The position numbers were made by a program, and so were the translations under genes. Below the pieces are notes generated by a model. The model did not search any database. It was given only the letters and a program-made list of their open reading frames with translations, and had not been told where the DNA came from. Of a stretch of 64,000 bases of DNA, positions 1-9,695 are shown piece by piece. Each line of letters opens with the position of its first letter. Positions within the stretch are counted from its first letter, which is position 1. This DNA is from Acinetobacter sp. Ac_5812 (lineage in GTDB: Bacteria > Pseudomonadota > Gammaproteobacteria > Pseudomonadales > Moraxellaceae): the NCBI RefSeq assembly GCF_013072695.1, contig NZ_LXUK01000017.1:1-64000 (forward strand), in the 5' to 3' direction.

Positions 1-11
1 CTTTTAAATCT

Positions 12-46
12 AAACACCCCCAACCTAACGGTTGGGGGTGTTTTTT
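12..46 (+). terminator. Rho-independent terminator of an upstream gene
   Basis: A perfect GC-rich hairpin (arms at 12-25 and 30-43, loop TAAC) runs into a T-tract. It would end transcription entering from the left, so the gene it serves lies outside the window. Confidence 0.85.
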
Positions 47-198
47 ATGCGCGGAGGAAAAGTAAGAATAAAAAACATAATGTGTTAGAAATGTTGGCCT
101 GATTGGTTAACTTTTATGAGTGTTGAAAGGTTATTCTATTTATAAAGATAAGTATTGAAAAACAATGAGGTGGATTGAATGCTTAAGGAATTCAAAAA

Positions 199-582
199 AT
201 GGAATGCATAGACTCATCCTTTATTTACTCTATTATTTGGTCAATGATATTAATCTTAGTAATAGCTAAACTTAGAAGTGATAATTATATTAGATCATTT
301 CTAATGGAGCTTTATAGCCCACCTATATTGCTAGCAGTTATCATTGCTGGCATATTTACATATTTCTTATATGAGCCCTTATCTGAGCCAGAAAGACAAA
401 CTATAAGTACGCTTTTTAATAGACTAGCTAACATAATCCAGAACTTCACTTGTACTTTTCAAACCACATTCGACGTTCTAAGTGTAACTTTGCCATTGAT
501 TACCATATATGTGTTTCTTGACAAAAATCATCCTCAAATCATTCGATCAATCAAAAATAGAATTAAAGACCTATTTAAATAA
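199..582 (+). CDS. Hypothetical small membrane protein
   Basis: I do not recognise this 127-residue protein. It shows three hydrophobic stretches (about residues 8-24, 40-58 and 92-107) that look like membrane helices, and a basic C-terminal tail ending in IKDLFK. The ATG is preceded by AAGGA at 185-189 with suitable spacing, which supports the start. Base use is very AT-rich compared with the housekeeping genes to the right, and the next sequence is a decayed ankyrin gene, so this looks like accessory DNA. No function can be assigned. Confidence 0.55.
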   Translation: MECIDSSFIYSIIWSMILILVIAKLRSDNYIRSFLMELYSPPILLAVIIAGIFTYFLYEPLSEPERQTISTLFNRLANIIQNFTCTFQTTFDVLSVTLPLITIYVFLDKNHPQIIRSIKNRIKDLFK

Positions 583-850
583 AACTAATTCAGTTTAATA
601 CTAGTAGAAAGGTAGTATAACAACCAGTTCAAAAAGGTTGTGAGTCAGGATTAACTAAATAAACTGTTTTCGATAAAGTTGAGGTGGCTCAAAATCGTTA
701 TCTCAGTTGAATTAAACTTCTGTCTGATTTCATGAAACTATGCATAGATGCGCAATTTTACTGCTACTTTAAGTATCATATTTTTAATCAAATTTAGATT
801 TTAAGGGGCCTTCCTTAGGAAGCTTAATTCTTTCTATCCACTTCCTGAAG
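583..850. other. Gene-free AT-rich spacer
   Basis: I see no convincing reading frame, RNA gene or repeat here. It joins the unknown membrane protein gene to the ankyrin pseudogene and may contain decayed sequence. Confidence 0.4.
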
Positions 851-1127
851 ATGGTGAAGAACTACATCTTCCTAAACTTATATTGGACATTTCTAGGAGA
901 TGTAGAACAAGTTGAACAGTTATTGGCTGAGGGGATAGACTCTAACTAAACCGATGACGAAGGCTATAGTATGCTACAGGCTGCTGCTGAGAACGATCAT
1001 TTGGCCGTAGTGAAGTTGTTGGTGAGTAAAAGGTGCAAATGTGGCATATAAAAGCGAATATACGGTGTTACAGCTTGCTGACATGGCGGAACACGCCGAA
1101 GTGGTTGCATATCTACAAAGCCTTTAA
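851..1127 (+). pseudogene. Ankyrin-repeat protein remnant
   Basis: Reading from about 851 gives GDVEQVEQLLAEGIDSN, then an in-frame TAA (at about 947), then DDEGYSMLQAAAENDHLAVV and KLLVSK. A +1 shift near 1030 is needed to continue as GANVAYKSEYTVLQLADMAE and AEVVAYLQSL before a stop at 1125-1127. These pieces have the ankyrin pattern (G-x-D, LLxxGA, TxLxxAxxxxHxxVVxxL). One nonsense codon plus one frameshift mean it no longer encodes an intact protein. A terminator follows at once, fitting a former complete gene. The N-terminal boundary is uncertain. Confidence 0.7.
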
Positions 1128-1150
1128 ATCACTTATAAGAATAAAGATAA

Positions 1151-1186
1151 AAAGAAGCCCCATCATCCTGACGGGGCTTCTTCATA
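1151..1186 (+). terminator. Terminator after the ankyrin remnant
   Basis: Inverted repeat AGAAGCCCC / GGGGCTTCT (1153-1161 and 1173-1181), flanked by A-rich and short T-rich sequence, 25 bp after the pseudogene stop. Confidence 0.65.
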
Positions 1187-1344
1187 TTCAGTTTATGTCG
1201 TTGATATCCTATTAACGACCACGTCCTGTGTGTGTTCTTATTCTCAATGAGACTTCCTGTATCTCTATGCTTTATATATTAGCGATCAAGTCGGAAGTGA
1301 AACAGACGTAAATCGACCTAATTAACGTACGCCTAGACGTACAA

Positions 1345-1887
1345 TTAGGCGATATTATATTTCTGTAGTTTGCTAATCAGCGCTGTTAATCCCTTCACTT
1401 CAAACTCATTGGCTTCAAAGCTCTCGTCTTTATTGCGTTTAAAGATGTCGCGAATTTCAATCACCGCATTGGGATCAATAATTCCTAAGCTTGAAGTTAC
1501 TTGGCGAATTTGACTGATTGAACGGGAGCCATTGGTTGAACCATAGCCGATAAAGGCTGCAGGTTTGCCTTGCCATTCTTTACCCACATAATCCAAGGCA
1601 TTCTTCAGTGCTGGACTATAGCCATGGTTGTATTCAGGGCTAATGAAGATAAAGGCCTGTGCCTGCGCAATTTTATCTGCCCATTGCTGTTGTTTCGGCT
1701 GATCATAGATGCCTGTCGCAGGTGGATGAGAACCTGCAAAGAGCGGTAAGTCCCATTCTTTAAGATCAACAACTTCGGTTTGAATATCTTTTAAGGTGAG
1801 TTTAGTCGTTGCTTGTTGTACCCAATTAGCGACCTTGATCGCTGTACGCCCTTCGCGAACACTACCAACAATAATATAAATCAGCAT
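1345..1887 (-). CDS. NAD(P)H-dependent FMN reductase (flavodoxin-like)
   Basis: A 180-residue protein of the NADPH-dependent FMN reductase family (YieF/ChrR/ArsH-like), predicted to be cytosolic and to reduce quinones, flavins or other small acceptors. The flavodoxin-fold phosphate-binding motif GSVREGR is at residues 8-14, and the family signature SPEYNHGYSP at 83-92 is followed by LKNALDY. Length matches the family. It is a single gene on the minus strand with its own upstream region. The natural substrate cannot be told from the sequence; quinone reduction is the usual role. Confidence 0.85.
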   Translation of the reverse strand: MLIYIIVGSVREGRTAIKVANWVQQATTKLTLKDIQTEVVDLKEWDLPLFAGSHPPATGIYDQPKQQQWADKIAQAQAFIFISPEYNHGYSPALKNALDYVGKEWQGKPAAFIGYGSTNGSRSISQIRQVTSSLGIIDPNAVIEIRDIFKRNKDESFEANEFEVKGLTALISKLQKYNIA

Positions 1888-1962
1888 GTTTAAATTCCTT
1901 TGTGTTATTGCTTTGATTTTAAAAATGAATGCCTTTAAATGATCTTATACTTTTCTTTAGCA

Positions 1963-1992
1963 TAAAAAAAAGCTCTCATTTGAGAGCTTTTT
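1963..1992 (-). terminator. Terminator after fkpB
   Basis: Inverted repeat AGCTCTCA/TGAGAGCT with A/T tracts on both sides, directly after the fkpB stop when read on the minus strand. It ends the ribF-ileS-lspA-fkpB block. Confidence 0.8.
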
Positions 1993-1994
1993 TG

Positions 1995-2477
1995 TTACAT
2001 CAATTTGATGCCTTGCTGGCCTGCTGGGGTGACTTTGAAGATTTCCACTTCAAAAGTAATATTTTTGCCTGCCAGTGGATGATTAAAATCGATTTCAGTG
2101 GTGTCATCATTGACCGATTTTACAACGCCAAACAGTGTAGCTTTAGCCTTGTCTTCAAACTCAATCATATGACCCACGATTGGGCGTTGTTCAAATTTAA
2201 CCGTATCGAAGATTTGGATATTTTCTGCATTCCAAGGTCCAAAAGCATCTTCAGGTGGTAAATGTACAGTACGACGGTCACCTGCACGTAAACCAAATAA
2301 AGCCTTTTCAAACCCTGGTAACAGGTTACCATCACCAATCACGAGGCTGACAGGCTCTTCACGACCACGGGTATTGTCGATTTCAACACCATTTTCAACC
2401 GAGACAGAAAAATGTAAGTCGACTTTTGAGCCATCTTGAATACGGATTTCTTCGTTTGGTTGGATAATTTCGTTCAT
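1995..2477 (-). CDS. fkpB: FKBP-type peptidyl-prolyl isomerase, SlpA/FkpB type
   Basis: A 160-residue cytosolic prolyl isomerase of the SlyD/SlpA group. It has the FKBP start (KVDLHFSVSVENG), the LPGFEKAL segment at residues 53-60, and the inserted-in-flap region typical of SlpA, without the His-rich tail of SlyD. I chose the ATG at 2477 (MNEIIQPNEE) because it lies 1 nt after the lspA stop; an ATG at 2486 would overlap lspA. The order ileS-lspA-fkpB is conserved in gammaproteobacteria, which supports the assignment. Confidence 0.9.
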   Translation of the reverse strand: MNEIIQPNEEIRIQDGSKVDLHFSVSVENGVEIDNTRGREEPVSLVIGDGNLLPGFEKALFGLRAGDRRTVHLPPEDAFGPWNAENIQIFDTVKFEQRPIVGHMIEFEDKAKATLFGVVKSVNDDTTEIDFNHPLAGKNITFEVEIFKVTPAGQQGIKLM

Positions 2478-2478
2478 C

Positions 2479-3021
2479 TTATGCATCCGCGTTTTGGTTG
2501 CGTTTCTTCTCAAGGAAGAAGGTATCAATCAGCAGTAAAATCGTGCCTAGGGTAATTGAGCTATCCGCAAGGTTGAAGGCTGGGAAATGGCTGTTTTGAT
2601 AATAAACATGAATAAAATCGACCACATAGCCCAAGCTGACACGATCAATTAAATTGCCAATTGCACCACCGAGAATCAACGCAATTGCCATCGGTAATAC
2701 AATCATTTTTTTCGGCATACGCATCAGCCAGAAAACAAAAATCACCGAAACAAAACCTGCTAATGAGGTAAAGAAGTAGCGTTGCCAGCCACCTGCATCA
2801 GATAAAAAGCTGAATGCTGCGCCATAATTATGCAGCAGTGTCCAATTTAAAAAAGGCAGGACGGGAACAGGGTCCGCATAGTTTAAATGCGAACTTGCAA
2901 TCCATTTGGTCCATTGATCCAACACAATGGCAAGGACTGAAAGTCCAAGCCATAGTACGTTGTGCGGGTAAAATTGGAATAAGCCTTTTTTTGTTGGGCT
3001 AGTTTGCACAGAATTATGCAT
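2479..3021 (-). CDS. lspA: Lipoprotein signal peptidase (signal peptidase II)
   Basis: Inner-membrane aspartyl protease that cleaves the signal peptide of prolipoproteins after lipid attachment. 180 residues with four predicted membrane helices. The catalytic aspartates are D126 in GNLIDR and D153 in FNLADSSI. The start overlaps the end of ileS by 8 nt and fkpB begins 1 nt downstream, so translation of the three is probably coupled. Several proteins encoded in this window carry lipoboxes that this enzyme would process (SsuA-type proteins, Wza, the small protein before phospholipase C). Confidence 0.97.
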   Translation of the reverse strand: MHNSVQTSPTKKGLFQFYPHNVLWLGLSVLAIVLDQWTKWIASSHLNYADPVPVLPFLNWTLLHNYGAAFSFLSDAGGWQRYFFTSLAGFVSVIFVFWLMRMPKKMIVLPMAIALILGGAIGNLIDRVSLGYVVDFIHVYYQNSHFPAFNLADSSITLGTILLLIDTFFLEKKRNQNADA

Positions 3022-5851
3022 ATTTTCTCACTTCGCCACTGCCAGTGACGTTGATAATACAACGAGCGCATAAACCAGGATGGCCAACATGTGCATTTAC
3101 ATCTGGCAGTACATGCCAGCAACGTACACATTTTTCACCATCTGCTGCGGAGACGTGGACACGTAATCCTGCAAGATCCGTGCTTTCACCTTGTTCAGCA
3201 TAAGGGTGAACGATGACTTGAGACGTGATCAAGACAAAACGTAATTCATCAGCCAATTGGTTTAACAATGTCTGTAATGCTTCATCTGCCCAAAGTTCAA
3301 CTTTTGCAGATAAGTTACTGCCGATGAGTTTAGCGTTACGTGCTGCTTCAATCTGTTTATTTACTGCTGATTTTACGCTAATCAATGTTTGCCAATCTGC
3401 TTCAGACAGTAAGTTTGCTGTTGATGCGGTTGGAATGTCATACCATTCAGCGGTAAATACATATTTTCCAGTCTGTTCTGGAATCAATGGCCAAGCTTCC
3501 TGTGCTGTAAAGCTGAGGATTGGTGACATCCAACGAACAAAAGCTTGTACGATATGATACAACGCAGTTTGTGCAGAATGACGAGCTTGTGAGTCTGCTT
3601 TGGTGGTGTACTGACGATCTTTGATGATGTCGAGATAGAAGCCACCTAAGTCATTGATACAGAAGCTGGTCAATGCATTGGTCACAATATGGAAGTTCAT
3701 TTCTTCATAGGCTTGCTGAATGGTTTTTTGAACTTCAGCAGCGCGTTGCAAGATGTATTGATCCAATGCAATCAACTGGTCGACTGGTAAAGCATCTGTT
3801 GATGGTTTGAAGCCATTCAAGTTTGCCAACAAGAAACGTAAGGTATTACGAATACGACGATAACCATCTGATGCGCGGCTAAAGATTTCTTTACCAGCTG
3901 TCATTTCGTAACGATAGTCAGCAGATGCGATCCAGAAACGTAAGCCATCAGCCCCCATATCTTTGATAATGTCTTGTGGGGTAATGATGTTGCCTAATGA
4001 CTTAGACATCTTACGGCCTTTCTCATCCACTACGAAACCGTGGGTGAGTAGGCCTTTATATGGCGCACGTTCATTGATTGCAATTGAAGTCAGCAATGAA
4101 GATTGGAACCAGCCACGATGCTGATCTGAACCTTCAAGATAGAGGTCTGCTGGATCTTGTAAATCATCACGTTCACGAAGCACAGCGTAGTGTGTTGTGC
4201 CTGAGTCAAACCAAACGTCCAGAGTATCGCGCACTGCATTATATTGTTCCGCATCAGCACCAATGAACTCACTCGCTTCACGGTTATACCAACCATCAAT
4301 GCCTTCTTGCTCGATCAGTTTTGCCACTTCTTCGATTAATTCAGGTGTACGTGGGTGCAATGCATTGGTATCTTTGTGTACAAAGAATGGGATTGGCACA
4401 CCCCAAGTCCGTTGACGTGAGATACACCAGTCTGGACGACCTTCAATCATGGACTGAATACGGCTTTGTCCCCAATCAGGCACAAATTCGATGTCGTTTT
4501 CAATCGCATTCAAGGCATTTTGGCGTAGACCATTGGTATCCATGCTGATAAACCATTGTGGCGTCGCACGGAAGATAATTGGGGTTTTATGGCGCCAGCA
4601 ATGTGGATAGCTGTGTTTGATTGGCTGATGTGCCCATAGACGACCAACTGCACCCAATGCCTCAATGATTTGAGGATTGGCTTTATAGATGTGTTCCCCT
4701 GCAAAAATTGGTGATGTTGGTAAATAAACACCATTACCACCGACAGGGTTTTCAACTTTTAATTGATACAGCAAACCGACTTTATAATCGTCCACACCAT
4801 GGCCAGGTGCAGTGTGAACGGCACCTGTACCGCTGGTTGCAATCACGTGCTCGCCTAAAATTACAGGCACTTGACGATCTGCCAACAGTGGATGTTGCAA
4901 AAGAAGGTTCTCAATTGCAGCGCCTTTGAAATCAGCGAGTACCACTGGATTTTCCAGTTTGTAGCGTTCGATTGCTGATTCAACCAAGTCTTTGGCAAGA
5001 ATAAAGTTTTGCGTACCACGGTCAGTCGTGACTTGAACCAATTGATAGTCGATATCAGCGTGCAGCGCGACTGCTTGGTTGGCAGGCAAGGTCCATGGTG
5101 TAGTGGTCCAGATCACGATATCCGTGGCATCTTGAACATCAACATTTAAGCGTGTGCTGAGATCTTTAAGATCAACAACCGTGAAACCAACATCAATCGC
5201 ATCTGATTTTTTGTCTTCGTATTCAACTTCAGCTTCAGCCAATGATGAACCACAGTCCATACACCAGTTCACTGGTTTTAGACCCGGTTCGATATGGCCT
5301 GCTTTAGCAATGGCACCCAAGGCACGCACGATATCCGCTTCTTGCTTGAAGTTCATGGTCAGGTACGGATTGTCCCAGTCACCGAACACGCCCATACGTA
5401 CAAAATCTTTCTTTTGTAGTTCGACTTGGGTGTAGGCATATTCACGACAAGCTTTACGGAAAGTTGAGGCATCAACTTTAACGCCCACTTTACCGACTTT
5501 TTCTTCGACTTTCAGTTCGATTGGCAGGCCGTGACAGTCCCAACCTGGTACATACGGTGCATCGAAGCCATCTAAAACGCGGCTTTTAATAATAATGTCT
5601 TTTAAGACTTTATTGACGGCATGGCCTAAATGGATTTGACCATTGGCATATGGAGGGCCGTCATGCAGTACATATTTTTCCTTGCCAATACGCGCTTCAC
5701 GAATCTGCTGATAAATGTTGTCGGCATACCACTCTTCTAACCATTTGGCTTCACGCACAGCCAAGTTTGCCTTCATGGCAAATTCAGTCGCTGGCAAATT
5801 GAGTGTGGCTTTATAATCCACTGCATTTTCAGGAGTTTGCTTATCGCTCAT
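3014..5851 (-). CDS. ileS: Isoleucyl-tRNA synthetase
   Basis: A 945-residue class I aminoacyl-tRNA synthetase. The ATP-binding motif appears as HLGH at residues 74-77 and the second signature as KMSKS in [10 protein letters not shown]. The editing (CP1) domain lies between them, with the characteristic [12 protein letters not shown]. The C-terminus holds a Cys4 zinc site (CVRCWH and CARC). Length is normal for bacterial IleS. Encoded between ribF and lspA in the conserved order. Confidence 0.98.
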   Translation of the reverse strand: MSDKQTPENAVDYKATLNLPATEFAMKANLAVREAKWLEEWYADNIYQQIREARIGKEKYVLHDGPPYANGQIHLGHAVNKVLKDIIIKSRVLDGFDAPYVPGWDCHGLPIELKVEEKVGKVGVKVDASTFRKACREYAYTQVELQKKDFVRMGVFGDWDNPYLTMNFKQEADIVRALGAIAKAGHIEPGLKPVNWCMDCGSSLAEAEVEYEDKKSDAIDVGFTVVDLKDLSTRLNVDVQDATDIVIWTTTPWTLPANQAVALHADIDYQLVQVTTDRGTQNFILAKDLVESAIERYKLENPVVLADFKGAAIENLLLQHPLLADRQVPVILGEHVIATSGTGAVHTAPGHGVDDYKVGLLYQLKVENPVGGNGVYLPTSPIFAGEHIYKANPQIIEALGAVGRLWAHQPIKHSYPHCWRHKTPIIFRATPQWFISMDTNGLRQNALNAIENDIEFVPDWGQSRIQSMIEGRPDWCISRQRTWGVPIPFFVHKDTNALHPRTPELIEEVAKLIEQEGIDGWYNREASEFIGADAEQYNAVRDTLDVWFDSGTTHYAVLRERDDLQDPADLYLEGSDQHRGWFQSSLLTSIAINERAPYKGLLTHGFVVDEKGRKMSKSLGNIITPQDIIKDMGADGLRFWIASADYRYEMTAGKEIFSRASDGYRRIRNTLRFLLANLNGFKPSTDALPVDQLIALDQYILQRAAEVQKTIQQAYEEMNFHIVTNALTSFCINDLGGFYLDIIKDRQYTTKADSQARHSAQTALYHIVQAFVRWMSPILSFTAQEAWPLIPEQTGKYVFTAEWYDIPTASTANLLSEADWQTLISVKSAVNKQIEAARNAKLIGSNLSAKVELWADEALQTLLNQLADELRFVLITSQVIVHPYAEQGESTDLAGLRVHVSAADGEKCVRCWHVLPDVNAHVGHPGLCARCIINVTGSGEVRKYA

Positions 5852-5939
5852 GCAAGTTTTCTTCCAGTTTGATCAGTTTGTAAACTGACATGTATTACTT
5901 TAGGATTTGTGAAGTATTAACAAATCCTACTAATTAAAT

Positions 5940-6941
5940 TTAAAAAGGAAATTCAGCTGTGTTAGTACGATAGTCTCGTAACTGTTGCACATCATCATCA
6001 ATTCCGGCTTTGAGGGCTTCAAGCGAAGGGTAATTCAGTTCACCATGCAAATAGTGAAGAAAGGTTACCCGCATCAATAAGCCATACAGATTAGCAGAAA
6101 CATCAGGGAAATGTACCTCTAATCGCCATTCTGGCTGGTCTTGTTTGATGGCTGGGCGCGTCCCCACATGACCTGCACCAAACAAACTGTCAGCTTGATA
6201 GCCTGCAATCCCGTTCAGGGCAGGATCTGGATGTTTTACTTTTGCATTCAATGATGCATTTTCACACACCACATCCACTGCATAAATGCCGTTTAAACAG
6301 GGTTTATGGCGGTTTAAACGCACATTAATGGTCGGAAAATCAAGGGTGCGACCAATCTGATCGCCATATTGCACTCGGCCTGTAATGCTATACGGACGAC
6401 CCAATAGTTTGGCCGCTAATGCCAAGTCACCTTCTTGAAGGACCTGACGAATACGGGTTGAACTGACACGTTCATTATTTAAAGCCACGGTATTTAAATT
6501 GGTCACGTCAAAGCCGTAGTCACGCAAGAATTCACTGTTACCTTGGCGGTCTTTACCAAAATGAAAATCATCACCGAGTACCAAGCTTTGCGCATTGAGT
6601 TTTAATTTGAGTAGGTCGGCAAATTCTGTGGCATTTAGACTTCTAAAATATTGGTCAAATTTCGCAACTGCAATGTAGTCCAAACCGAGCTCAGTTAAAT
6701 ATTCGACTTTTTCTCTGAGCGAGCTGATGCGTGGCGGTGCATCATAACCTTTAAAGAATTCAAGTGGTTGTGGCTCAAAAATCATCACCAATGTTTTTAA
6801 ACCTTGCGCTTCAGCCAACGTTTTGAGTTGAGCAATCATCGCTTGATGGCCGAGATGGACACCATCAAAATTGCCAATCGTTACCGCAGTTGGGGGTAAC
6901 TGAAAATCTGGCGATAATGCGTTGAGACGAAGCAACTTCAT
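5940..6941 (-). CDS. ribF: Bifunctional riboflavin kinase / FAD synthetase
   Basis: A 333-residue enzyme converting riboflavin to FMN and then FAD. The N-terminal adenylyltransferase domain has GNFDGVHLGH at residues 23-32; the C-terminal flavokinase domain has RPYSITGRVQYGDQIGRTLDFPT and ends in the LR-DYR region. I start at the ATG at 6941 (MKLLRLNA), which begins just before the domain; an upstream in-frame ATG at 7034 would add 31 residues unlike the family. It precedes ileS by about 90 bp. Confidence 0.95.
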   Translation of the reverse strand: MKLLRLNALSPDFQLPPTAVTIGNFDGVHLGHQAMIAQLKTLAEAQGLKTLVMIFEPQPLEFFKGYDAPPRISSLREKVEYLTELGLDYIAVAKFDQYFRSLNATEFADLLKLKLNAQSLVLGDDFHFGKDRQGNSEFLRDYGFDVTNLNTVALNNERVSSTRIRQVLQEGDLALAAKLLGRPYSITGRVQYGDQIGRTLDFPTINVRLNRHKPCLNGIYAVDVVCENASLNAKVKHPDPALNGIAGYQADSLFGAGHVGTRPAIKQDQPEWRLEVHFPDVSANLYGLLMRVTFLHYLHGELNYPSLEALKAGIDDDVQQLRDYRTNTAEFPF

Positions 6942-7147
6942 GGGCGTTAAATACAGTGATTTTGCAAAGGCTATATATTGCCATATTCTCAGCGTTTCGT
7001 CTTGTTGTTGTGTTTTTACACAGGAAATTTTCAATATTTAGAAGCTTTATATCAATTAAACTGATTCATTAAATAAAAATAAATCAATTTTTCTTATTTA
7101 TGGATTAACCTAAAATAGCTGCATAGTCGCTTGATATTGAGAAAGAG

Positions 7148-8281
7148 ATGAAAAAGCCGTTTTATCAGCTAGAACAGAGCACCGATGTGATTCGCCATTT
7201 TACCCCGAACTGGTTTACTGCAACCATGGGAACAGGTGTGGTGGCGATGATTTTAGCACAGCTGCCTTTCGCTTCATCAATCTTATTTATGCTTGCGACC
7301 AAATTATGGCAGTTTAATATTCTGTTATTTAGCACTTTTAGTGTGCTTTATATCTTACGCTGGATTTTATTTCCGACAGAAGCAAAACAGATTTTTAGCC
7401 ATCCCAATATGAGCTTATTCCTCGGTGCTATTCCGATGGGCTTAGCGACGATTGCCAATGGTTTTCTCAGTTTCGGTATTCATTTATATGGCGATATAGC
7501 CGTTCAAATTGCCACTTATCTCTGGTATCTGGATGTGTTTCTGGCTGTCGTGATTGCATGGGTAGTGCCATTTTGTATGTTTAGCTGCCAAGATCATCAG
7601 CTACAAAGGATGACTGCGGTGTGGTTACTCCCGATTGTGGCCTGTGAAGTCGCTGCCAGCTCTGCGGGGCTGCTATTGCAACATTTAGTAGCAGATCAGC
7701 ATGCGTTAACCATCTTGATCACAGGCTATGTATTGTGGGGCATTTCTGTATTACCTGCTTTTGCGATCTTAACGATTTTGATGCTACGTCTGGCTTTGCA
7801 TCAATTACCTGAGAAAGAAGTCGCGATTTCTAGCTGGTTATGTTTAGGGCCGATTGGAACAGGGGCATTAGCGTTATTATTACTGGGTGAACAAGCGCCA
7901 CGTATCATGCAGGCGATGGATTTCGAAGGTTTAGCGACCTTACTTCCAGCCTTGGGTATTGTGGCAAGTTTGGTGTTATTAGGTTTTGGCCTATGGTGGT
8001 TTGGGATTGCGATTTTGACCACACTGCGCCATATGCGTACTGGCATTCCATTTAACTTGGGTTGGTGGGGACTGACTTTCCCATTCGGTGTATTTATCTT
8101 GGCGATCTTTAACTTGGCACATCAGTTACATATCGAGTTCTTACAGTATGTGGTGGTGGTTTTAAGTCTGTTGTTGGTTGGCCTATGGGCATTGGTGATG
8201 AAGAAAACGTTGGCAGGGGCCTATAGCGGTCAATTATTTTTCTCTCCCTGTTTGGTCGCCTTACAGCAGAAGATGCAATAA
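7148..8281 (+). CDS. TDT/SLAC1-family transporter (TehA-like, dicarboxylate or anion)
   Basis: A 377-residue integral membrane protein with about ten hydrophobic segments. The N-terminal motif HFTPNWFTATMGTGVVAM is characteristic of the tellurite-resistance/dicarboxylate transporter family that includes TehA, Mae1 and plant SLAC1. Members export or conduct organic acids, sulfite or anions; the substrate here cannot be told. AAAGAG upstream is a plausible ribosome site. A strong terminator follows at once, so it is transcribed alone. Confidence 0.85.
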   Translation: MKKPFYQLEQSTDVIRHFTPNWFTATMGTGVVAMILAQLPFASSILFMLATKLWQFNILLFSTFSVLYILRWILFPTEAKQIFSHPNMSLFLGAIPMGLATIANGFLSFGIHLYGDIAVQIATYLWYLDVFLAVVIAWVVPFCMFSCQDHQLQRMTAVWLLPIVACEVAASSAGLLLQHLVADQHALTILITGYVLWGISVLPAFAILTILMLRLALHQLPEKEVAISSWLCLGPIGTGALALLLLGEQAPRIMQAMDFEGLATLLPALGIVASLVLLGFGLWWFGIAILTTLRHMRTGIPFNLGWWGLTFPFGVFILAIFNLAHQLHIEFLQYVVVVLSLLLVGLWALVMKKTLAGAYSGQLFFSPCLVALQQKMQ

Positions 8282-8286
8282 TATTG

Positions 8287-8311
8287 AGGTGTGCCGAAGC
8301 ACACCTTTTTT
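8287..8311 (+). terminator. Terminator after the TDT transporter
   Basis: Perfect 8-bp stem AGGTGTGC/GCACACCT with loop CGAA followed by a T-tract, a few bases after the stop codon. Confidence 0.9.
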
Positions 8312-8343
8312 GTGTCTCTATTTTGATTTGAACGAGTCTTTTT

Positions 8344-8910
8344 ATGAATGCTGATATTGCTCTGATTATGGCTTTGCCGAATGAATCTAAAGGTCTATTT
8401 GAGCAAGCTGGTATTGACGTTCATTACAGTGGCATCGGCAAAATTAATGCAGCATTCAAGGCATTTGAAGTGATTCAAAAGACGGGATGCAAAACGCTGA
8501 TCAATTTAGGCAGTGCAGGCAGTTCGCACTTTGATGCGCATAGTTTGGTTGAGGTGATTACTTTTGTACAACGCGATATGGATGTGTCTCCTTTAGGTTT
8601 TGCAGTTGGGGTCACTCCGATGGATGATGAAATTCCAGCAGAGATCCATATCCAGCCCCATTTTGAGCTTTTGCCCAAAGGGATCTGTGGCACAGGTGAT
8701 TCTTTTGAAACAGGCATCCCAAAAGTTAGTTGTAACCTCGTCGATATGGAGGCCTATGCCTTAGCCAAAGTGTGTCAAAAGCTCGGGGTACGTTTAATTT
8801 CAGTGAAATATATTACTGATGGTGCCAATGATACTGCGCATCTAGATTGGGAAGAGAATCTGTTGCTTGGCGCACAAAAATTATTGGCGTTGTATCAAGC
8901 GCATTTTTAA
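8344..8910 (+). CDS. MTA/SAH nucleosidase-like phosphorylase superfamily protein
   Basis: A 188-residue protein of the PNP/UDP phosphorylase superfamily. It begins IALIMALPNES, has the glycine-rich NLGSAGS segment, and near the C-terminus VDMEAYALAKVC and YITDGAND, which match the substrate-binding (MEA) and catalytic (S/T-D-G) motifs of 5-methylthioadenosine/S-adenosylhomocysteine nucleosidase. It is about 40 residues shorter than standard MtnN, mainly between the AGS segment and the MEA motif, so the exact substrate is uncertain. The catalytic Asp of the SDGAD type is conserved as TDGAND. Confidence 0.8.
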   Translation: MNADIALIMALPNESKGLFEQAGIDVHYSGIGKINAAFKAFEVIQKTGCKTLINLGSAGSSHFDAHSLVEVITFVQRDMDVSPLGFAVGVTPMDDEIPAEIHIQPHFELLPKGICGTGDSFETGIPKVSCNLVDMEAYALAKVCQKLGVRLISVKYITDGANDTAHLDWEENLLLGAQKLLALYQAHF

Positions 8911-9141
8911 ATGAGAAGATCTAATGTTGTGGTTTTATGGTTAAGCTATTGAAATTAAATAATTGTTTTATTTTAAATTGGCATATACAGTCATTATATT
9001 AAATTGATTCGATATCGACTAAGTTATAGCTACACTTTTTCTTGAGAATTAATATTTTAGAATTTCTTATTTTCAATAATTAGTCATTTTTTAATGGTAG
9101 AGTATTAGGTTTCTCTGTACACAGAAATTGAAATAGTATTA

Positions 9142-9441
9142 TTGAGTGTGGCGATGATTGTTTGCAAACTGTTAGAGAAAAAATGGCTTTATAGAAAATT
9201 TTTGCTCACCATAGATGGCAATTCTTACCATGTGGAATATCATGGGCGAGGGGCTGGGTATGAATATGTTGCGCTTGATGGAAATGCAGTAGCTGGTGGG
9301 ACAAGTCAGCCTTGGTTTATTCCATCTTTCTCTTTCGACATTGAACAGCATAAAATTGTGTTAAATGTTCGTATTTGGCCATGGCTTACGATTAGGAGCT
9401 TAAAGATTGCCGTGAATGGAGTAGAAGTTTTTACTATTTAA
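9142..9441 (+). CDS. Hypothetical protein
   Basis: I do not recognise this product of about 99 residues. Composition looks like a soluble, mostly beta protein with paired aromatic residues. No signal peptide or membrane helix is clear. The first possible start is TTG at 9142; ATG at 9154 is the other choice and neither has a good ribosome site. The flanks (8911-9141 and 9442-9622) are AT-rich and I see no gene in them. Probably real because the frame is open with normal protein-like composition. Confidence 0.5.
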   Translation: MSVAMIVCKLLEKKWLYRKFLLTIDGNSYHVEYHGRGAGYEYVALDGNAVAGGTSQPWFIPSFSFDIEQHKIVLNVRIWPWLTIRSLKIAVNGVEVFTI

Positions 9442-9622
9442 GGTTAGATGATTAAGTTAGAAAAATCTAAAATCAACATAATACGTATGATAAAAATATA
9501 TTTAATATCAATGTCTTATACACTGAAGCGGGTTTTCGTGACTCTTTATGCTCTATATAGGTTTATTGATCATTGTTCCATCATTTATCCCAGTAAATTT
9601 GATAACATTCTCATGTACTGAA

Positions 9623-9653
9623 TAAAAAAAGCGACTCACGCAGTCGCTTTTTA
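9623..9653. terminator. Bidirectional terminator
   Basis: AAAAGCGACT / AGTCGCTTTT hairpin with A-tract and T-tract on opposite sides. It can end both the minus-strand rutR-like gene and plus-strand transcription from the hypothetical gene. Confidence 0.85.
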
Positions 9654-9695
9654 AGTGTGCGCCAATCGCTAAAATTTAGCCTTTTAGACGAAAAT

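Noticed and set aside
1033..1215. 60-residue frame at the ankyrin remnant
   Set aside because: It reads out of frame across the ankyrin fragment and through the terminator; the ankyrin frame explains the sequence better.
1314..1350. CCTAATT..GTACG / CGTAC..AATTAGG repeat at the end of the FMN reductase gene
   Set aside because: It is imperfect, has no T-tract and overlaps the stop codon; too weak to list as a terminator.
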